From JAYWDA01 sp043747555 (lineage in GTDB: Bacteria > Bdellovibrionota > Bdellovibrionia > Bdellovibrionales > Bdellovibrionaceae), in assembly GCA_043747555.1 (NCBI GenBank), contig JAYTOY010000006.1, positions 62,001 through 126,000 on the forward strand: a stretch of DNA of 64,000 nt, read 5' to 3'. The notes under the pieces are model-generated. The model was not told the DNA's origin. It saw only the letters and a list, made by a program, of their open reading frames with translations, and did no database searches. Below, piece after piece: positions 52,336 to 61,785 of the stretch; within the stretch, counting starts at the first letter, position 1, and each line of letters begins with the position of its first letter. Made by a program: the position numbers and the translations under genes.

Positions 52336-52839
52336 TTAATATGAGGGCGTACGATGAGGCTGCAATCTTTGATTTTCGCCCTCAAGAACGCGCACCAAAG
52401 TTTTTAAATCACTGACCTCTTCTTTTAGGTGCAAAAGTTGTTCTTCTTTTTCTTGAAGAACAAGGGTGTAAGCCCTTTTTAGTTCGTTCAGTAATTTATT
52501 AGCAGCTGTTAGAATCGGCTCATCGGCAGACTCCTGAAGCTGCGATGTAAAAATCGAATTTCCCTTTTTTAAAAGAGCCGCTGCGACTTCTTTTTTCAAA
52601 GAGGATTCGATCATTGGCAAGGGGGCTTCCATCTGGGCACCCATCAAAGAGGCGTCGCTTTTTAGGGAGGGGCGATGTTCTCGAGGATGGGTACCCATCG
52701 GCGAATCTATTAAAAAATATTTGCCGTCTAGGAAGCGGTACTTGATATCTTCGGCCTTAATACGCCGGCGAAGAGTGGATACACTGACTCTGTGTTTACT
52801 TGAGTAATCATTGAGTGGTATCCAACTTTCCGTATTCAT
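52336..52839 (-). CDS. HTH protein with C-terminal coiled coil
   Basis: The ATG at 52839 has GGAG five bases upstream and gives 167 residues. The N-terminus (WIPLNDYSSKHRVSVSTLRRRIKAE) looks like a short winged or MerR-like HTH; the C-terminus has a heptad-rich coiled coil (KEEQLLHLKEEVSDLKTLV) preceded by a helical linker. It could be a DNA-binding regulator that dimerises through the coil. Its target is unknown. It precedes the DUF2723 gene by 12 bases and so is probably cotranscribed. Confidence 0.68.
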   Translation of the reverse strand: MNTESWIPLNDYSSKHRVSVSTLRRRIKAEDIKYRFLDGKYFLIDSPMGTHPREHRPSLKSDASLMGAQMEAPLPMIESSLKKEVAAALLKKGNSIFTSQLQESADEPILTAANKLLNELKRAYTLVLQEKEEQLLHLKEEVSDLKTLVRVLEGENQRLQPHRTPSY

Positions 52840-52987
52840 CAGTTCTCCATCAAGTAGCCAAATTTTCAGGTAGAGAGAGTTGGTGGTGGTAACCCCCTGC
52901 TGCCTGCCTAACCACTGTATCAAAGGAGTCAGGGTTGTCAAAAAATTATGACTAATCAATCAAATGTTGCTAGAAATCTAAACCGAA

Positions 52988-53003
52988 GTCTGGCTATCCA
53001 GAC
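52988..53003. repeat. Small inverted repeat in the promoter region of the patatin gene
   Basis: GTCTGG-CTAT-CCAGAC forms a perfect 6-bp hairpin. The core CTGGCTATCC recurs at 53055-53064. The pair lies in the 246-base gap between the divergent HTH and patatin genes and might be an operator for either. Confidence 0.35.
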
Positions 53004-53085
53004 CTAAAACCCTTACCCAGCACGACCTTGGGCCTGAATAATCTCCCTTCCCAGGCTGGCTATCCCGTGGAATAATTCCGTGGAT

Positions 53086-54294
53086 ATGCGTATTAGAGAT
53101 AAGAAGAAATTAGGACTGGTTTTAAGTGGAGGGGGCATCAAAGCCGCCGCTTTCCATATTGGTGTTTGCCTAGCCTTAAAAGAAAAGGGCTTTAGATTTG
53201 CTGGCGGATCAAAAGAGCTTGTGCGTCAAAAGTTTCCAAAGAGCACTCCGCTGACTTTTCAAGTTTATATCGGTTCCAGCGCAGGAGCTTTTGTTAGCAG
53301 CATCTTGGCCTCTGGTTATGACATAGAATCTTTGATCAATGCCTTTCAAATCGGAGTTGGTGAAAGACCTCGATATAAAAAAGACGATCTTAATTTCTTA
53401 AAGCCGATTGGCTACCGTGATGTTTTTTCCCTTAATTCGATGAATGGATCAAGAATGCTTCGGTTTTTACCGGAAGCATTGCTTAAAAAATCTTTAGTCC
53501 GTGGTGGAATTGAAGCTTTCCTTAAAAATGGGTTTAAAGTCAGTGGTCTTTTTACCACAAAAGGGATGGAGAAATACCTTCGCCAAGAAGCATTGGTTGA
53601 AAACGATTTTTCCCGTTTAGGGGTCGAACTTTATATTGTAGCGACGCAATTGAATCATTCCCGAAAAGCGATCTTTGGTAACTATCCAGAAAGTTATAAG
53701 ACTGCGACCACAAAATATATCAACTACGCAACGATCAGTGAGGCTGTCGCCTGTTCGACATCTTTGCCTCCGGTTTATGCGCCGTATCCGGTTAAAAGGG
53801 AAGACGGTAAAGAAATCTATTACACGGATGGCGAAATCCGCGAGACCTTAAGTGCCCATATTGCCGCTGACCAAGGTTGTGATCTGGTGATTTCTTCTTA
53901 TTCCATGCAGCCCTATCATTACACCCCAGAAATGGGCAGTCTGCATGATTATGGAATCCCGGTGATTATCAACCAGGCGCTGTACCAAGTCCTAGAACAA
54001 AAACTTTCAAAAAGTATTGAACAACAAACCCAGCTTAAAACTATTTATAAAGCTATTGATCGATACTTTTTAGAGCATAAATTGCCCCCTGAGCATCGCG
54101 ATAAGGTCTTAGAGTTGATTCGGAATCAACTGAACTTCAGACCCGATGTTGATTACATCTTTATAAATCCACGCCCACAAAATTACGAAATGTTTTTCGT
54201 CGATCACTTTAGTTTGAATCCAAAAATATTGGAGCGAATCGTACGGATTGGATTTAAATCCGCACTGGGCGTCCTAAGACGTTACGATATCTAA
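53086..54294 (+). CDS. Patatin-like phospholipase
   Basis: The ATG at 53086 gives 402 residues; a GTG two codons upstream is possible. Patatin hallmarks are the oxyanion loop SGGGIKAAAF, the nucleophile elbow GSSAGAFVS and the catalytic Asp in YYTDGEIRETL. No signal peptide is present. Patatins hydrolyse the acyl chain of phospholipids; in a predator this could act on prey membranes or in its own lipid turnover. It is divergent from the HTH/coiled-coil gene. Confidence 0.9.
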   Translation: MRIRDKKKLGLVLSGGGIKAAAFHIGVCLALKEKGFRFAGGSKELVRQKFPKSTPLTFQVYIGSSAGAFVSSILASGYDIESLINAFQIGVGERPRYKKDDLNFLKPIGYRDVFSLNSMNGSRMLRFLPEALLKKSLVRGGIEAFLKNGFKVSGLFTTKGMEKYLRQEALVENDFSRLGVELYIVATQLNHSRKAIFGNYPESYKTATTKYINYATISEAVACSTSLPPVYAPYPVKREDGKEIYYTDGEIRETLSAHIAADQGCDLVISSYSMQPYHYTPEMGSLHDYGIPVIINQALYQVLEQKLSKSIEQQTQLKTIYKAIDRYFLEHKLPPEHRDKVLELIRNQLNFRPDVDYIFINPRPQNYEMFFVDHFSLNPKILERIVRIGFKSALGVLRRYDI

Positions 54295-54309
54295 TCCGTC
54301 GTCAAAATA

Positions 54310-55779
54310 CTAAGGAACGTAAAGTAAGCTTTGTTCGACCGCTGAAAAAATTGGGCCTGAGACAAAACCCAACGTCACAATAAAGAAAGCCATGACGAAA
54401 ACTACGACGGTTGTAGCGTTTAATGAAAACGGCGCAATTTGAGCATCGCCCTCTTTCATGTACATGGTGACAATGGGTCGCAGGTAATAATAAACACTGA
54501 TCACTGAGTTAATAACTCCCCAGATCGCAAGCCATAAAAGACCTTCACCAATAGCTGCACTAAACAAATAAAATTTACCGAAGAATCCAAAAGTTGGAGG
54601 AATTCCTGCTAATGACAACATAAAAACTGTAAAACAAATAGCCAGGCCCGGATGATTTTTTGCAAAGCCAGCAAGGTCTTCAACATTTACGACATGGGAC
54701 TCTGTTCGCTCCATCATTCCAACCACAGCCATTGCACCTAAGGTCATCATTGAATAACTCATCAAATAGAAAATGACGCTTGAGGCGCCGAAGGCTGCAT
54801 TGTCACTGACTCCGGCTGTGATAACACCCATCAAAATATAGCCTGAATTTGAAATGCTGGAATATGCAATCATCCGCTTTAAATTATTTTGAATAATGGC
54901 CGCCAAATTTCCAACGATCATGGTCAGCACAGAAAGCCACTGTAATATGTCAAAAAGATTCATTGAGCCCGTTAAACTTCGTGTGGCAATAATCCTTAAG
55001 AAAGCGGCAAAAGAAACTGTCTTTACCGCTGTCGCCATAAATGCCGTCAGGGGCGAAGGTGCTCCTTGGTAGACATCTGGAGTCCATGCATGAAATGGCG
55101 CAATAGAAACTTTAAAACAAAAACCAATTGTTACCAAAGCAACGCCAAACATAAAGATCAAATTTGATTGAATTAAAGTCGGCGCTTTTTCCATAAATGT
55201 TAAAATATTTGTAGTTCCCGTAGACCCAAAAATAAATGACACACCAAAAAGAAAAATCGCTGATGCAAAACTGCCAAGAACGAAATATTTAAACGCGGCT
55301 TCTTTAGAAATCTTTTCTTCGTGGCTCATGGCAATCATCAAATACAATGACAAAGACATCAGCTCGAGGCCAATAAAAATAAGTAACAGATCCACGGCTG
55401 ACACCAGAATTAGCATCCCTAAGGCCGAACTCATCGTCAAAAAAATCAATTCAGAAAACTGTCGCCCTTTTGTGGCTGGATTTTCATACATCATGACCAT
55501 CGCAGCACCACAGGAAACAATCGCAATGGATCCCATCCACAGAGTAATGCCATCAAATAATAGGCCTTCATGGAAAGCAGTTCTGCCGTTACGACTAAAA
55601 ACGATCAAAAGAAAAACAGCCGCAACTATACCGATCAGCCCTTGCGTCAAGGTAGCCAAGGGATTTTGCTCGCGGTTACCTCGTAAAACTTTGGCGGTGA
55701 TTGGAACTAGGCTTACCAAAAATAAAACAATCATAGAAGAAATAAGAAGAAGGTCGTTTTGTCCGACGGCTATATTCAT
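54310..55779 (-). CDS. nuoN: NADH-quinone oxidoreductase subunit N
   Basis: This 489-residue membrane protein is an antiporter-like subunit of complex I with about 14 spans. The conserved ELMSLSLYLMIAMS, the KVSIAPFHAWTPDVYQGAPSP and the MIAYSSISNSGYILMG segments are typical of NuoN. The lysines and glutamate of the proton channel are in these regions. It is the last gene of the nuo operon and overlaps nuoM by four bases. Confidence 0.96.
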   Translation of the reverse strand: MNIAVGQNDLLLISSMIVLFLVSLVPITAKVLRGNREQNPLATLTQGLIGIVAAVFLLIVFSRNGRTAFHEGLLFDGITLWMGSIAIVSCGAAMVMMYENPATKGRQFSELIFLTMSSALGMLILVSAVDLLLIFIGLELMSLSLYLMIAMSHEEKISKEAAFKYFVLGSFASAIFLFGVSFIFGSTGTTNILTFMEKAPTLIQSNLIFMFGVALVTIGFCFKVSIAPFHAWTPDVYQGAPSPLTAFMATAVKTVSFAAFLRIIATRSLTGSMNLFDILQWLSVLTMIVGNLAAIIQNNLKRMIAYSSISNSGYILMGVITAGVSDNAAFGASSVIFYLMSYSMMTLGAMAVVGMMERTESHVVNVEDLAGFAKNHPGLAICFTVFMLSLAGIPPTFGFFGKFYLFSAAIGEGLLWLAIWGVINSVISVYYYLRPIVTMYMKEGDAQIAPFSLNATTVVVFVMAFFIVTLGFVSGPIFSAVEQSLLYVP

Positions 55780-57335
55780 TGGCTGACCTCATTGGCAGGA
55801 GCTTGAGCTGCAGGGGGTGCTGCTTCACCGGCTGATAAATAATAACTATTTTTATTTTGAACTAAATGTTGAATGCTGGCTTTCGACTTACTTAAAAAGT
55901 GATTGGGAAATAATCCCATCCAAAATACCATCAATACTAATGGGACAAGGACTGCGATCTCGCGCCAGTTTAAATCCTGCAGTGGATGTTTTTCATCCAT
56001 TACAAGTTCACCCTTTGGTCCAAAGAAAACACGCTTGTACATCCACAGCATATAAACAGCACCTAAAACCACTCCAGAAATAGCAAAGTAAGCAAATCCC
56101 TTGTCAGCTTGATAGGTCCCCAACAAAATCAAAAATTCTCCCACAAAACCGTTCGTCATTGGGACAGCAATCGAAGACAAAGTAATAATTAAAAAGAAAG
56201 TTGAAAAAATTGGCATAGCACCGGCTAAGCCACCGTACTTATCAATATCTCGTGAATGAGTTCGCTCATAAATCATCCCTATCAGCAAGAACAGAGCACC
56301 TGTTGAAATTCCATGATTCAACATTTGATAAAGGGCACCTGAAATTCCCATTTCATTAAAAACAAACATTCCTAGAACAATATACCCCATGTGAGAGACC
56401 GATGAATAGGCCACTAGTTTTTTAACATCTGGCTGAACCATCGCGACTAAGGCTCCGTAAATAATTCCGATCACACCTAAAAGTAGAAATAACCAGGACC
56501 AGTGTTCAGCAGCGTCTGGGAATAACGGAATCACCCAGCGCAGAAAGCAGTAGGTTCCCATTTTTAACATCACGCCAGCTAAAATAACAGAACCTGGAGT
56601 TGGTGCTTCAACGTGCGCATCGGGCAACCACGTGTGCAGTGGAAACATTGGAACTTTAATTGCAAAAGCCAAAGCAAAAGCAAAAAATAACAAAGTTTGT
56701 AGGCTAAAAAAAGTACCGCCGACAAAGGGGATCTTTAACTTATAGAAATCAAGTAAACTTGCGCTCATCTGCCCCGTTGCTTCTTGGGTCAGATACATCA
56801 TGTAAATCATCGCGACTAACATCAGGACAGATCCGGCCATCGTAAAAATAAAAAACTTAACTGTCGCGTAGATGCGGCGCTGGCCACCCCAGATACCAAT
56901 CATAAAATACATTGGGATCAGGGAAAGTTCCCAAAAAGTGTAAAAGAAAATGGCGTCCATCGCCAAAAAGCTTCCTTGCATTGCGGTCTGCAAGACGAAC
57001 AAAGCGATATGAAAACCCTTCACTCTTTTTTCAATACTATTCCAGCTAGCTAAAATAATAATCGGCGTTAAAAAGTTTGTTAAAACAATCAGCCACAAAG
57101 AAATGCCATCAAGACCCAAGAAATAGCTGATTCCAAAACGTTCAATCCACGGATATTTTTCAACAAATTGCAGGCTTGCTGTGGCCCCATCAAAACGGTC
57201 AAGCATAGAAAGCGTCAGTAAAAACTGAAGGACTGAAAAACCAAAGGCTAAATGCCGCAGACTTGACGTCTTTGGCCAAAGCAAAAGAACAAAGGCAAAC
57301 AGCAATGGAAGAAATACTAACGTTGTCAGCAACAT
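55776..57335 (-). CDS. nuoM: NADH-quinone oxidoreductase subunit M
   Basis: This 519-residue antiporter-like subunit contains FYTFWELSLIPMYFMIGIWGG, KVPMFPLHTWLPDAHVEAPTPGS and LVAYSSVSHMGYIVLGMF. These carry the channel Glu and Lys residues. The C-terminal Ala/Pro-rich tail (GEAAPPAAQAPANEVSQ) is low-complexity. It overlaps nuoN by four bases and lies two after nuoL. Confidence 0.97.
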   Translation of the reverse strand: MLLTTLVFLPLLFAFVLLLWPKTSSLRHLAFGFSVLQFLLTLSMLDRFDGATASLQFVEKYPWIERFGISYFLGLDGISLWLIVLTNFLTPIIILASWNSIEKRVKGFHIALFVLQTAMQGSFLAMDAIFFYTFWELSLIPMYFMIGIWGGQRRIYATVKFFIFTMAGSVLMLVAMIYMMYLTQEATGQMSASLLDFYKLKIPFVGGTFFSLQTLLFFAFALAFAIKVPMFPLHTWLPDAHVEAPTPGSVILAGVMLKMGTYCFLRWVIPLFPDAAEHWSWLFLLLGVIGIIYGALVAMVQPDVKKLVAYSSVSHMGYIVLGMFVFNEMGISGALYQMLNHGISTGALFLLIGMIYERTHSRDIDKYGGLAGAMPIFSTFFLIITLSSIAVPMTNGFVGEFLILLGTYQADKGFAYFAISGVVLGAVYMLWMYKRVFFGPKGELVMDEKHPLQDLNWREIAVLVPLVLMVFWMGLFPNHFLSKSKASIQHLVQNKNSYYLSAGEAAPPAAQAPANEVSQ

Positions 57336-57337
57336 GT

Positions 57338-59272
57338 CTACCTCATAATAAGAATCGAAATAACAACCACTAAGCCCACGCCAATATACATCGCATATTG
57401 CTGCATATTGCCTGTCTGGCTTGTTCTCACCAGCTGACCCCCACCCACCATCAAATCTGAAATGATATAGGTCAGCTTATCGATAAAATTCACATCAATA
57501 AAATACCAGGTCTTTTTAGATAAACTGACTAAGGGATTAATGATTGATGCAAAATAAAATTCATCCACCAAATATTTCTTATCAATAAACCGATAAACAG
57601 GTCCTAAGGACTCTGCGACTTTTTTTGGCGCTTCCGGTTTTTTTACATAAAATTGATAAGCCACAATGGCAGAAATCAATGCCAGGGAAACTGAAATTCC
57701 CATCATTATCCATTCAGTTTCAGCCGAGGCTTGTCCCAATCCTGGAACAACTTTTATCACGGGCTCAAGCCAAGTTTCAAAAAAGTTGATCGGATGAAAT
57801 GGTAAGATTTCAGAGATAACATGCGGGATTCCCATCCAGCCACCAATCACTGATAAAATTCCAAGAATAATCAAAGGCCCCGTCATTAAGACCGGAGATT
57901 CATGGGGATCTACGTCTTTGGGAACCCGGCTTTTGCCCCAAAAGGTCAGTGCCATTAATCTTGTCATATAAAATGCAGTTAATGTGGCGCCAATGGCTCC
58001 CGCAACCCACAACAAGGGATGTCCTATCGGAGAATGAAATGACATCCACAAAATTTCGTCTTTTGAAAAGAATCCTGCAAATGGCGGCATACCGATAATT
58101 GCAAGCCAGCCCAACAAAAATGTGAAATGTGTGATTGGCAAATATTTTCGAAGTCCACCCATCTTACGAATATCTTGCTCCTCATGCATAGCGTGAATCA
58201 CGCTTCCGGATCCCAAGAACATCAGCGCTTTAAAAAATGCATGGGTGACTAGATGAAACATGGCTGCATTAAAAGCACCAACACCGACGGCTAAAAACAT
58301 GTAACCAAGTTGTGAAACTGTCGAATAAGCTAAAACTTTTTTGATGTCCCATTGGGTGATACCAATTGTCGCAGCCAGGACGGCCGTTGCCGCGCCGATG
58401 ATCGAAATAATCATCATTGTGTTTGGCGCCATCATAAACAAAGGATTCAATCGAACGATCATATACACACCAGCCGTAACCATCGTTGCGGCATGGATCA
58501 GCGCCGAGACAGGGGTCGGCCCAGCCATCGCATCTGGAAGCCAAACATAAAGAGGGATTTGAGCTGACTTTCCTGTGGCGCCGATAAATAAAAACATAGT
58601 GCCCAGGGTGATGGCGCCCGTCCAAGTTAGATCCGGAGTTGAAGGAATTAGGCTATTGATTTCATAAAAATTTAAAGTTCCAAACGTCGTAAATAAAACA
58701 AACATTCCAAGCAAGAAAGCGGCGTCACCAATTCGATTTGTAATAAATGCTTTCATGCCAGCCGTTGCTTTCGCAGGATCTGTAAACCAAAACCCGATCA
58801 GCAAATAAGAACAAAGACCAACACCTTCCCAACCAACAAACATCGTCAGCAAAGAATCGCCCAAAACCAAAATTAACATATTGAAAATAAAAAGGTTTAA
58901 ATAAGCAAAGTACTTCGCAACACCTTTATCGTGGTGCATGTACCCAATTGAAAAAAGATGGATTAAGAAGCCAACGCCTGTAATCACTAGAATCATAATC
59001 GCGCTTAAAGAATCCACCATAAAACCGGCGTTCACTTTTAATTTATCAGTCGCAATCCATTCAAAAAATTGCGAACTGATCTGCCGACTTTCGTGCGGTA
59101 AGTTCAACAGCTCGATGAAAAGCAATATCGCCGAGACAAACGAGATTAAAACCGCAATGCTGGCAATAGCACCAGAGACTTTATAATTATGTTTATTATA
59201 ACGAAACCCGTTGATCAAAAACCCTACGAGCGGACTTAAAATAAGAACGGCAATCAATGTTGCGTGGTCCAT
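57338..59272 (-). CDS. nuoL: NADH-quinone oxidoreductase subunit L
   Basis: This 644-residue subunit is the distal antiporter-like protein of complex I, with the long lateral helix at its C-terminal end. FVGWEGVGLCSYLLIGFWF, QIPLYVWLPDAMAGPTPVSA and VLAYSTVSQLGYMFLAVGV are diagnostic. It is seven bases after nuoK and two before nuoM. Confidence 0.97.
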   Translation of the reverse strand: MDHATLIAVLILSPLVGFLINGFRYNKHNYKVSGAIASIAVLISFVSAILLFIELLNLPHESRQISSQFFEWIATDKLKVNAGFMVDSLSAIMILVITGVGFLIHLFSIGYMHHDKGVAKYFAYLNLFIFNMLILVLGDSLLTMFVGWEGVGLCSYLLIGFWFTDPAKATAGMKAFITNRIGDAAFLLGMFVLFTTFGTLNFYEINSLIPSTPDLTWTGAITLGTMFLFIGATGKSAQIPLYVWLPDAMAGPTPVSALIHAATMVTAGVYMIVRLNPLFMMAPNTMMIISIIGAATAVLAATIGITQWDIKKVLAYSTVSQLGYMFLAVGVGAFNAAMFHLVTHAFFKALMFLGSGSVIHAMHEEQDIRKMGGLRKYLPITHFTFLLGWLAIIGMPPFAGFFSKDEILWMSFHSPIGHPLLWVAGAIGATLTAFYMTRLMALTFWGKSRVPKDVDPHESPVLMTGPLIILGILSVIGGWMGIPHVISEILPFHPINFFETWLEPVIKVVPGLGQASAETEWIMMGISVSLALISAIVAYQFYVKKPEAPKKVAESLGPVYRFIDKKYLVDEFYFASIINPLVSLSKKTWYFIDVNFIDKLTYIISDLMVGGGQLVRTSQTGNMQQYAMYIGVGLVVVISILIMR

Positions 59273-59279
59273 AGCTGGC

Positions 59280-59606
59280 TTATCCTTTTAGATGTTCAAA
59301 AAAGCGAATATTCACTTCGCGGTATCGTTTAAAAATAGAGACCGCCAGCGCCAAACCAACAGCCGCTTCTGCAGCAGCAATTGTCATGACAAAGAAAACC
59401 ATGATTTGGCCATCAATCAAGTTCGAGTATTTACTAAAAGCGACAAAGCTTAAATTCACAGCGTTCAACATAAGCTCTATACACATTAATAAAACGATCA
59501 CATTCCGCCTGAATAAAACTCCGCCCATTCCCATAAAAAACATCACTGCAGATAATACCAAATAATGGTTCAAGCCAATTTGGGTCATAAAATCAATGTT
59601 CAGCAT
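59280..59606 (-). CDS. nuoK: NADH-quinone oxidoreductase subunit K
   Basis: This 108-residue three-span subunit has the conserved acidic residue in LLMCIELMLNAVNLSFVAF and the second in AAAEAAVGLALAVSIF. It is homologous to MrpC. It overlaps nuoJ by 14 bases. Confidence 0.97.
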   Translation of the reverse strand: MLNIDFMTQIGLNHYLVLSAVMFFMGMGGVLFRRNVIVLLMCIELMLNAVNLSFVAFSKYSNLIDGQIMVFFVMTIAAAEAAVGLALAVSIFKRYREVNIRFFEHLKG

Positions 59607-60126
59607 GTGTGCCTCCTTTAGATCTTGCTAAGGCGACAGTTCCAATTGCGATCACCAAAAGAAGGACTCCTAAAGCCTCGAATCCAAAAATATGTTTAGT
59701 GAATAAAAGGACGCCCAAAGCTTTAGATGAATCAGCAGGAAGCTGCGCCACTTCCTGCGCAGGAGGCTCAGACATCATTCCGCCTGCAGAGATAATTGTC
59801 GTAATGACCATTCCTAAAAGAAGGCCTACGGTAGCAATTTTTATTCCGCCTGTTATTTTCCCTCGCGAAAAGGCCTGGGTTTCAGCCTTCAAATCAAAAA
59901 GCATTAAAACCATAACGAATAAAACCATAACTGCGCCGGCATAAACAATCACCTGAACGCCAGCAATAAAATAAGCTCCAAGTGTAACGAACAAGGCCGC
60001 GACTCCAACCATTGTCATTGCTAAGCTTAAGGCCGAGTAAATGGGATTTTTAACTAAAACGACAGCCAGCCCTGCAGCCACAACCACAAAAGCTAGAAAC
60101 CAGAATAAAAAAGCGTCAGCGCCCAC
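59593..60126 (-). CDS. nuoJ: NADH-quinone oxidoreductase subunit J
   Basis: This 177-residue five-span subunit has LVKNPIYSALSLAMTMVGVA and the conserved VIVYAGAVMVLFVMVLMLF. It is near the quinone channel entrance and helps couple redox to proton movement. It overlaps nuoK. In the common operon order nuoI stands between nuoH and nuoJ; here it does not. Confidence 0.96.
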   Translation of the reverse strand: MGADAFLFWFLAFVVVAAGLAVVLVKNPIYSALSLAMTMVGVAALFVTLGAYFIAGVQVIVYAGAVMVLFVMVLMLFDLKAETQAFSRGKITGGIKIATVGLLLGMVITTIISAGGMMSEPPAQEVAQLPADSSKALGVLLFTKHIFGFEALGVLLLVIAIGTVALARSKGGTHAEH

Positions 60127-60135
60127 AGTATGCTC

Positions 60136-61308
60136 CTAAGCTGTAATATAAATAACAAATGCAGTGATCATCGTGTTAGCCAGCGCCCACGGCAACATGG
60201 TCTTCCATCCTAAATCCATCAATTGATCATATCTAAATCGCGGCAACGTCCATCGCACCCAAACAAAGACCCACAGGAAAAATAAAAATTTTAGCAGATA
60301 GGACGTAAAAAATATTAAGGAAACCATGATTCCAGCTAGGGTCGAAGAAGGCATAAGATCTAACATAAGAGATTGCACTTCAGCGACAGACCAAAAAGGG
60401 ATTAAATATCCACCAAAAAAGAAAGTTGTGCAAAGGCCTGCGGCAATCATCATGTGAGCATATTCGCCGATAAAAAACATCAGCATCTTGAAGCCACCGT
60501 ACTCAGTGTGAAAACCCGCTACAAGCTCCGCTTCGCCTTCAGCTAAATCAAAAGGCAATCGATTGGATTCAGCAAAGGTCGCTGCAAAAAATAAAATAAA
60601 AGCCACTGGCTGATAAAATATTCCCCAGTTCGGAAATAAATACTTAAAAGGCCCTGGGATTAAAGACGCATCAACACCCAAACCTAAAAAGTTAAATTTT
60701 AGCAACCCTTCTTGATGGTGAATCATCTCAGTTAAATTAAAGGTCCCATACATCAGAATAATTCCGACAATAGAAAGACCCAGGGCTAGCTCGTAACTGA
60801 TAATCTGCGCACTGGCGCGCATAGCACCCATCAAAGAAAACTTATTTCCAGAGCCCCAGCCCGCCATCAAAATTGTGTACGCAGCTAATGATGAAACGCC
60901 CATGATGAAAACAATTCCAACACCGATGTCATATCCTTGAATACGAATCAGGTAGGGGCCCCAATTCTGACCAAACATTTGGAAAGCTTCAATGTTGAAT
61001 GGCACAGACATCGGAATGGCACAGTAGGCGACAGCCCCTGGAATCAGTGCAAAAACCGGCGCTGCATAAAAAAGAAATTTGATCGCGCGCCCAGGAAGAA
61101 AATCTTCTTTCGTTAAAAACTTTACGGCATCGGCCAATAGCTGGGTTAGGCCTAAAGGGCCCACTCGATTAGGACCAAAGCGATTTTGAATAAAAGCAGA
61201 TCCACGACGCTCGACCCATACAAGGATCGGTACCAACTGAACCATAAATAAGAAAATAACTACTAGTTTAATCCCGTTAATAAGGATTTCGAAAATGTCT
61301 TTACCCAT
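60136..61308 (-). CDS. nuoH: NADH-quinone oxidoreductase subunit H
   Basis: This 390-residue subunit lines the quinone site. LVWVERRGSAFIQNRFGPNRVG, FAESNRLPFDLAEGEAELVAGFHTEY and ADAVKFLTKED contain its conserved charged residues. It follows nuoA by four bases and precedes nuoJ directly by nine bases. Confidence 0.97.
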   Translation of the reverse strand: MGKDIFEILINGIKLVVIFLFMVQLVPILVWVERRGSAFIQNRFGPNRVGPLGLTQLLADAVKFLTKEDFLPGRAIKFLFYAAPVFALIPGAVAYCAIPMSVPFNIEAFQMFGQNWGPYLIRIQGYDIGVGIVFIMGVSSLAAYTILMAGWGSGNKFSLMGAMRASAQIISYELALGLSIVGIILMYGTFNLTEMIHHQEGLLKFNFLGLGVDASLIPGPFKYLFPNWGIFYQPVAFILFFAATFAESNRLPFDLAEGEAELVAGFHTEYGGFKMLMFFIGEYAHMMIAAGLCTTFFFGGYLIPFWSVAEVQSLMLDLMPSSTLAGIMVSLIFFTSYLLKFLFFLWVFVWVRWTLPRFRYDQLMDLGWKTMLPWALANTMITAFVIYITA

Positions 61309-61312
61309 TGAA

Positions 61313-61681
61313 TCAGTCCCACTCTAATGCTTTAGATTTAATTTCCCAAAAAAGTCCGAAAATGAAAATGGCAATGAAGATCATCATGCCAATCAGAACA
61401 CCAAGACCCTGTCCGCTGGCAATAAAGTCGCGAAAAGTCAGTGCCCATGGATACATAAAAATAATTTCGATATCAAAAAGAATAAAAAGAATCGCTGTCA
61501 GGTAAAATTTCACAGACACTTTAGTGTCTTTTTTATCCTGCCCTGGAATTCCACATTCGTAAGGTTCTAATTTGACAGCGCTACTAACGCGGCGACCGCC
61601 TGTCCAACGTGCTAGGAAAAGTAAACCAGTTCCGAAAAGGCCAATAAATACGACAAGAAATATGACTCCACCTAAAGGCAC
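61313..61681 (-). CDS. nuoA: NADH-quinone oxidoreductase subunit A
   Basis: The GTG at 61681 is chosen because GGAGG lies five bases upstream; a TTG four codons earlier overlaps that site. The 122-residue three-span subunit has KLEPYECGIPG and the KFYLTAILFILFDIEIIFMYPW signature. It is the first gene of the operon and follows a recognisable promoter. nuoB, C and D do not follow it. Confidence 0.95.
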   Translation of the reverse strand: MPLGGVIFLVVFIGLFGTGLLFLARWTGGRRVSSAVKLEPYECGIPGQDKKDTKVSVKFYLTAILFILFDIEIIFMYPWALTFRDFIASGQGLGVLIGMMIFIAIFIFGLFWEIKSKALEWD

Positions 61682-61718
61682 ATTCCCCTCCAAACTTTAG
61701 TTACATTGGGTCTAAACT

Positions 61719-61747
61719 GTTATATACATCCCTGAATAGAAAACCAA
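61719..61747 (-). promoter_or_regulatory. nuoA: Sigma-70-like promoter of the nuo operon
   Basis: On the minus strand TTGGTT and TATAAC are separated by 17 bases. The -10 matches five of six consensus bases and the -35 three of six. The -10 box lies 38 bases before the nuoA start, consistent with one transcript for all seven genes. Confidence 0.55.
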
Positions 61748-61785
61748 GGATTAAAAAGTAACCTCTGAAGAGTTAACACACGATA

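Noticed and set aside
58269..58625. 118-codon reading frame inside nuoL
   Set aside because: It is a same-strand frame-shifted shadow of nuoL with low-complexity composition and no start signal.
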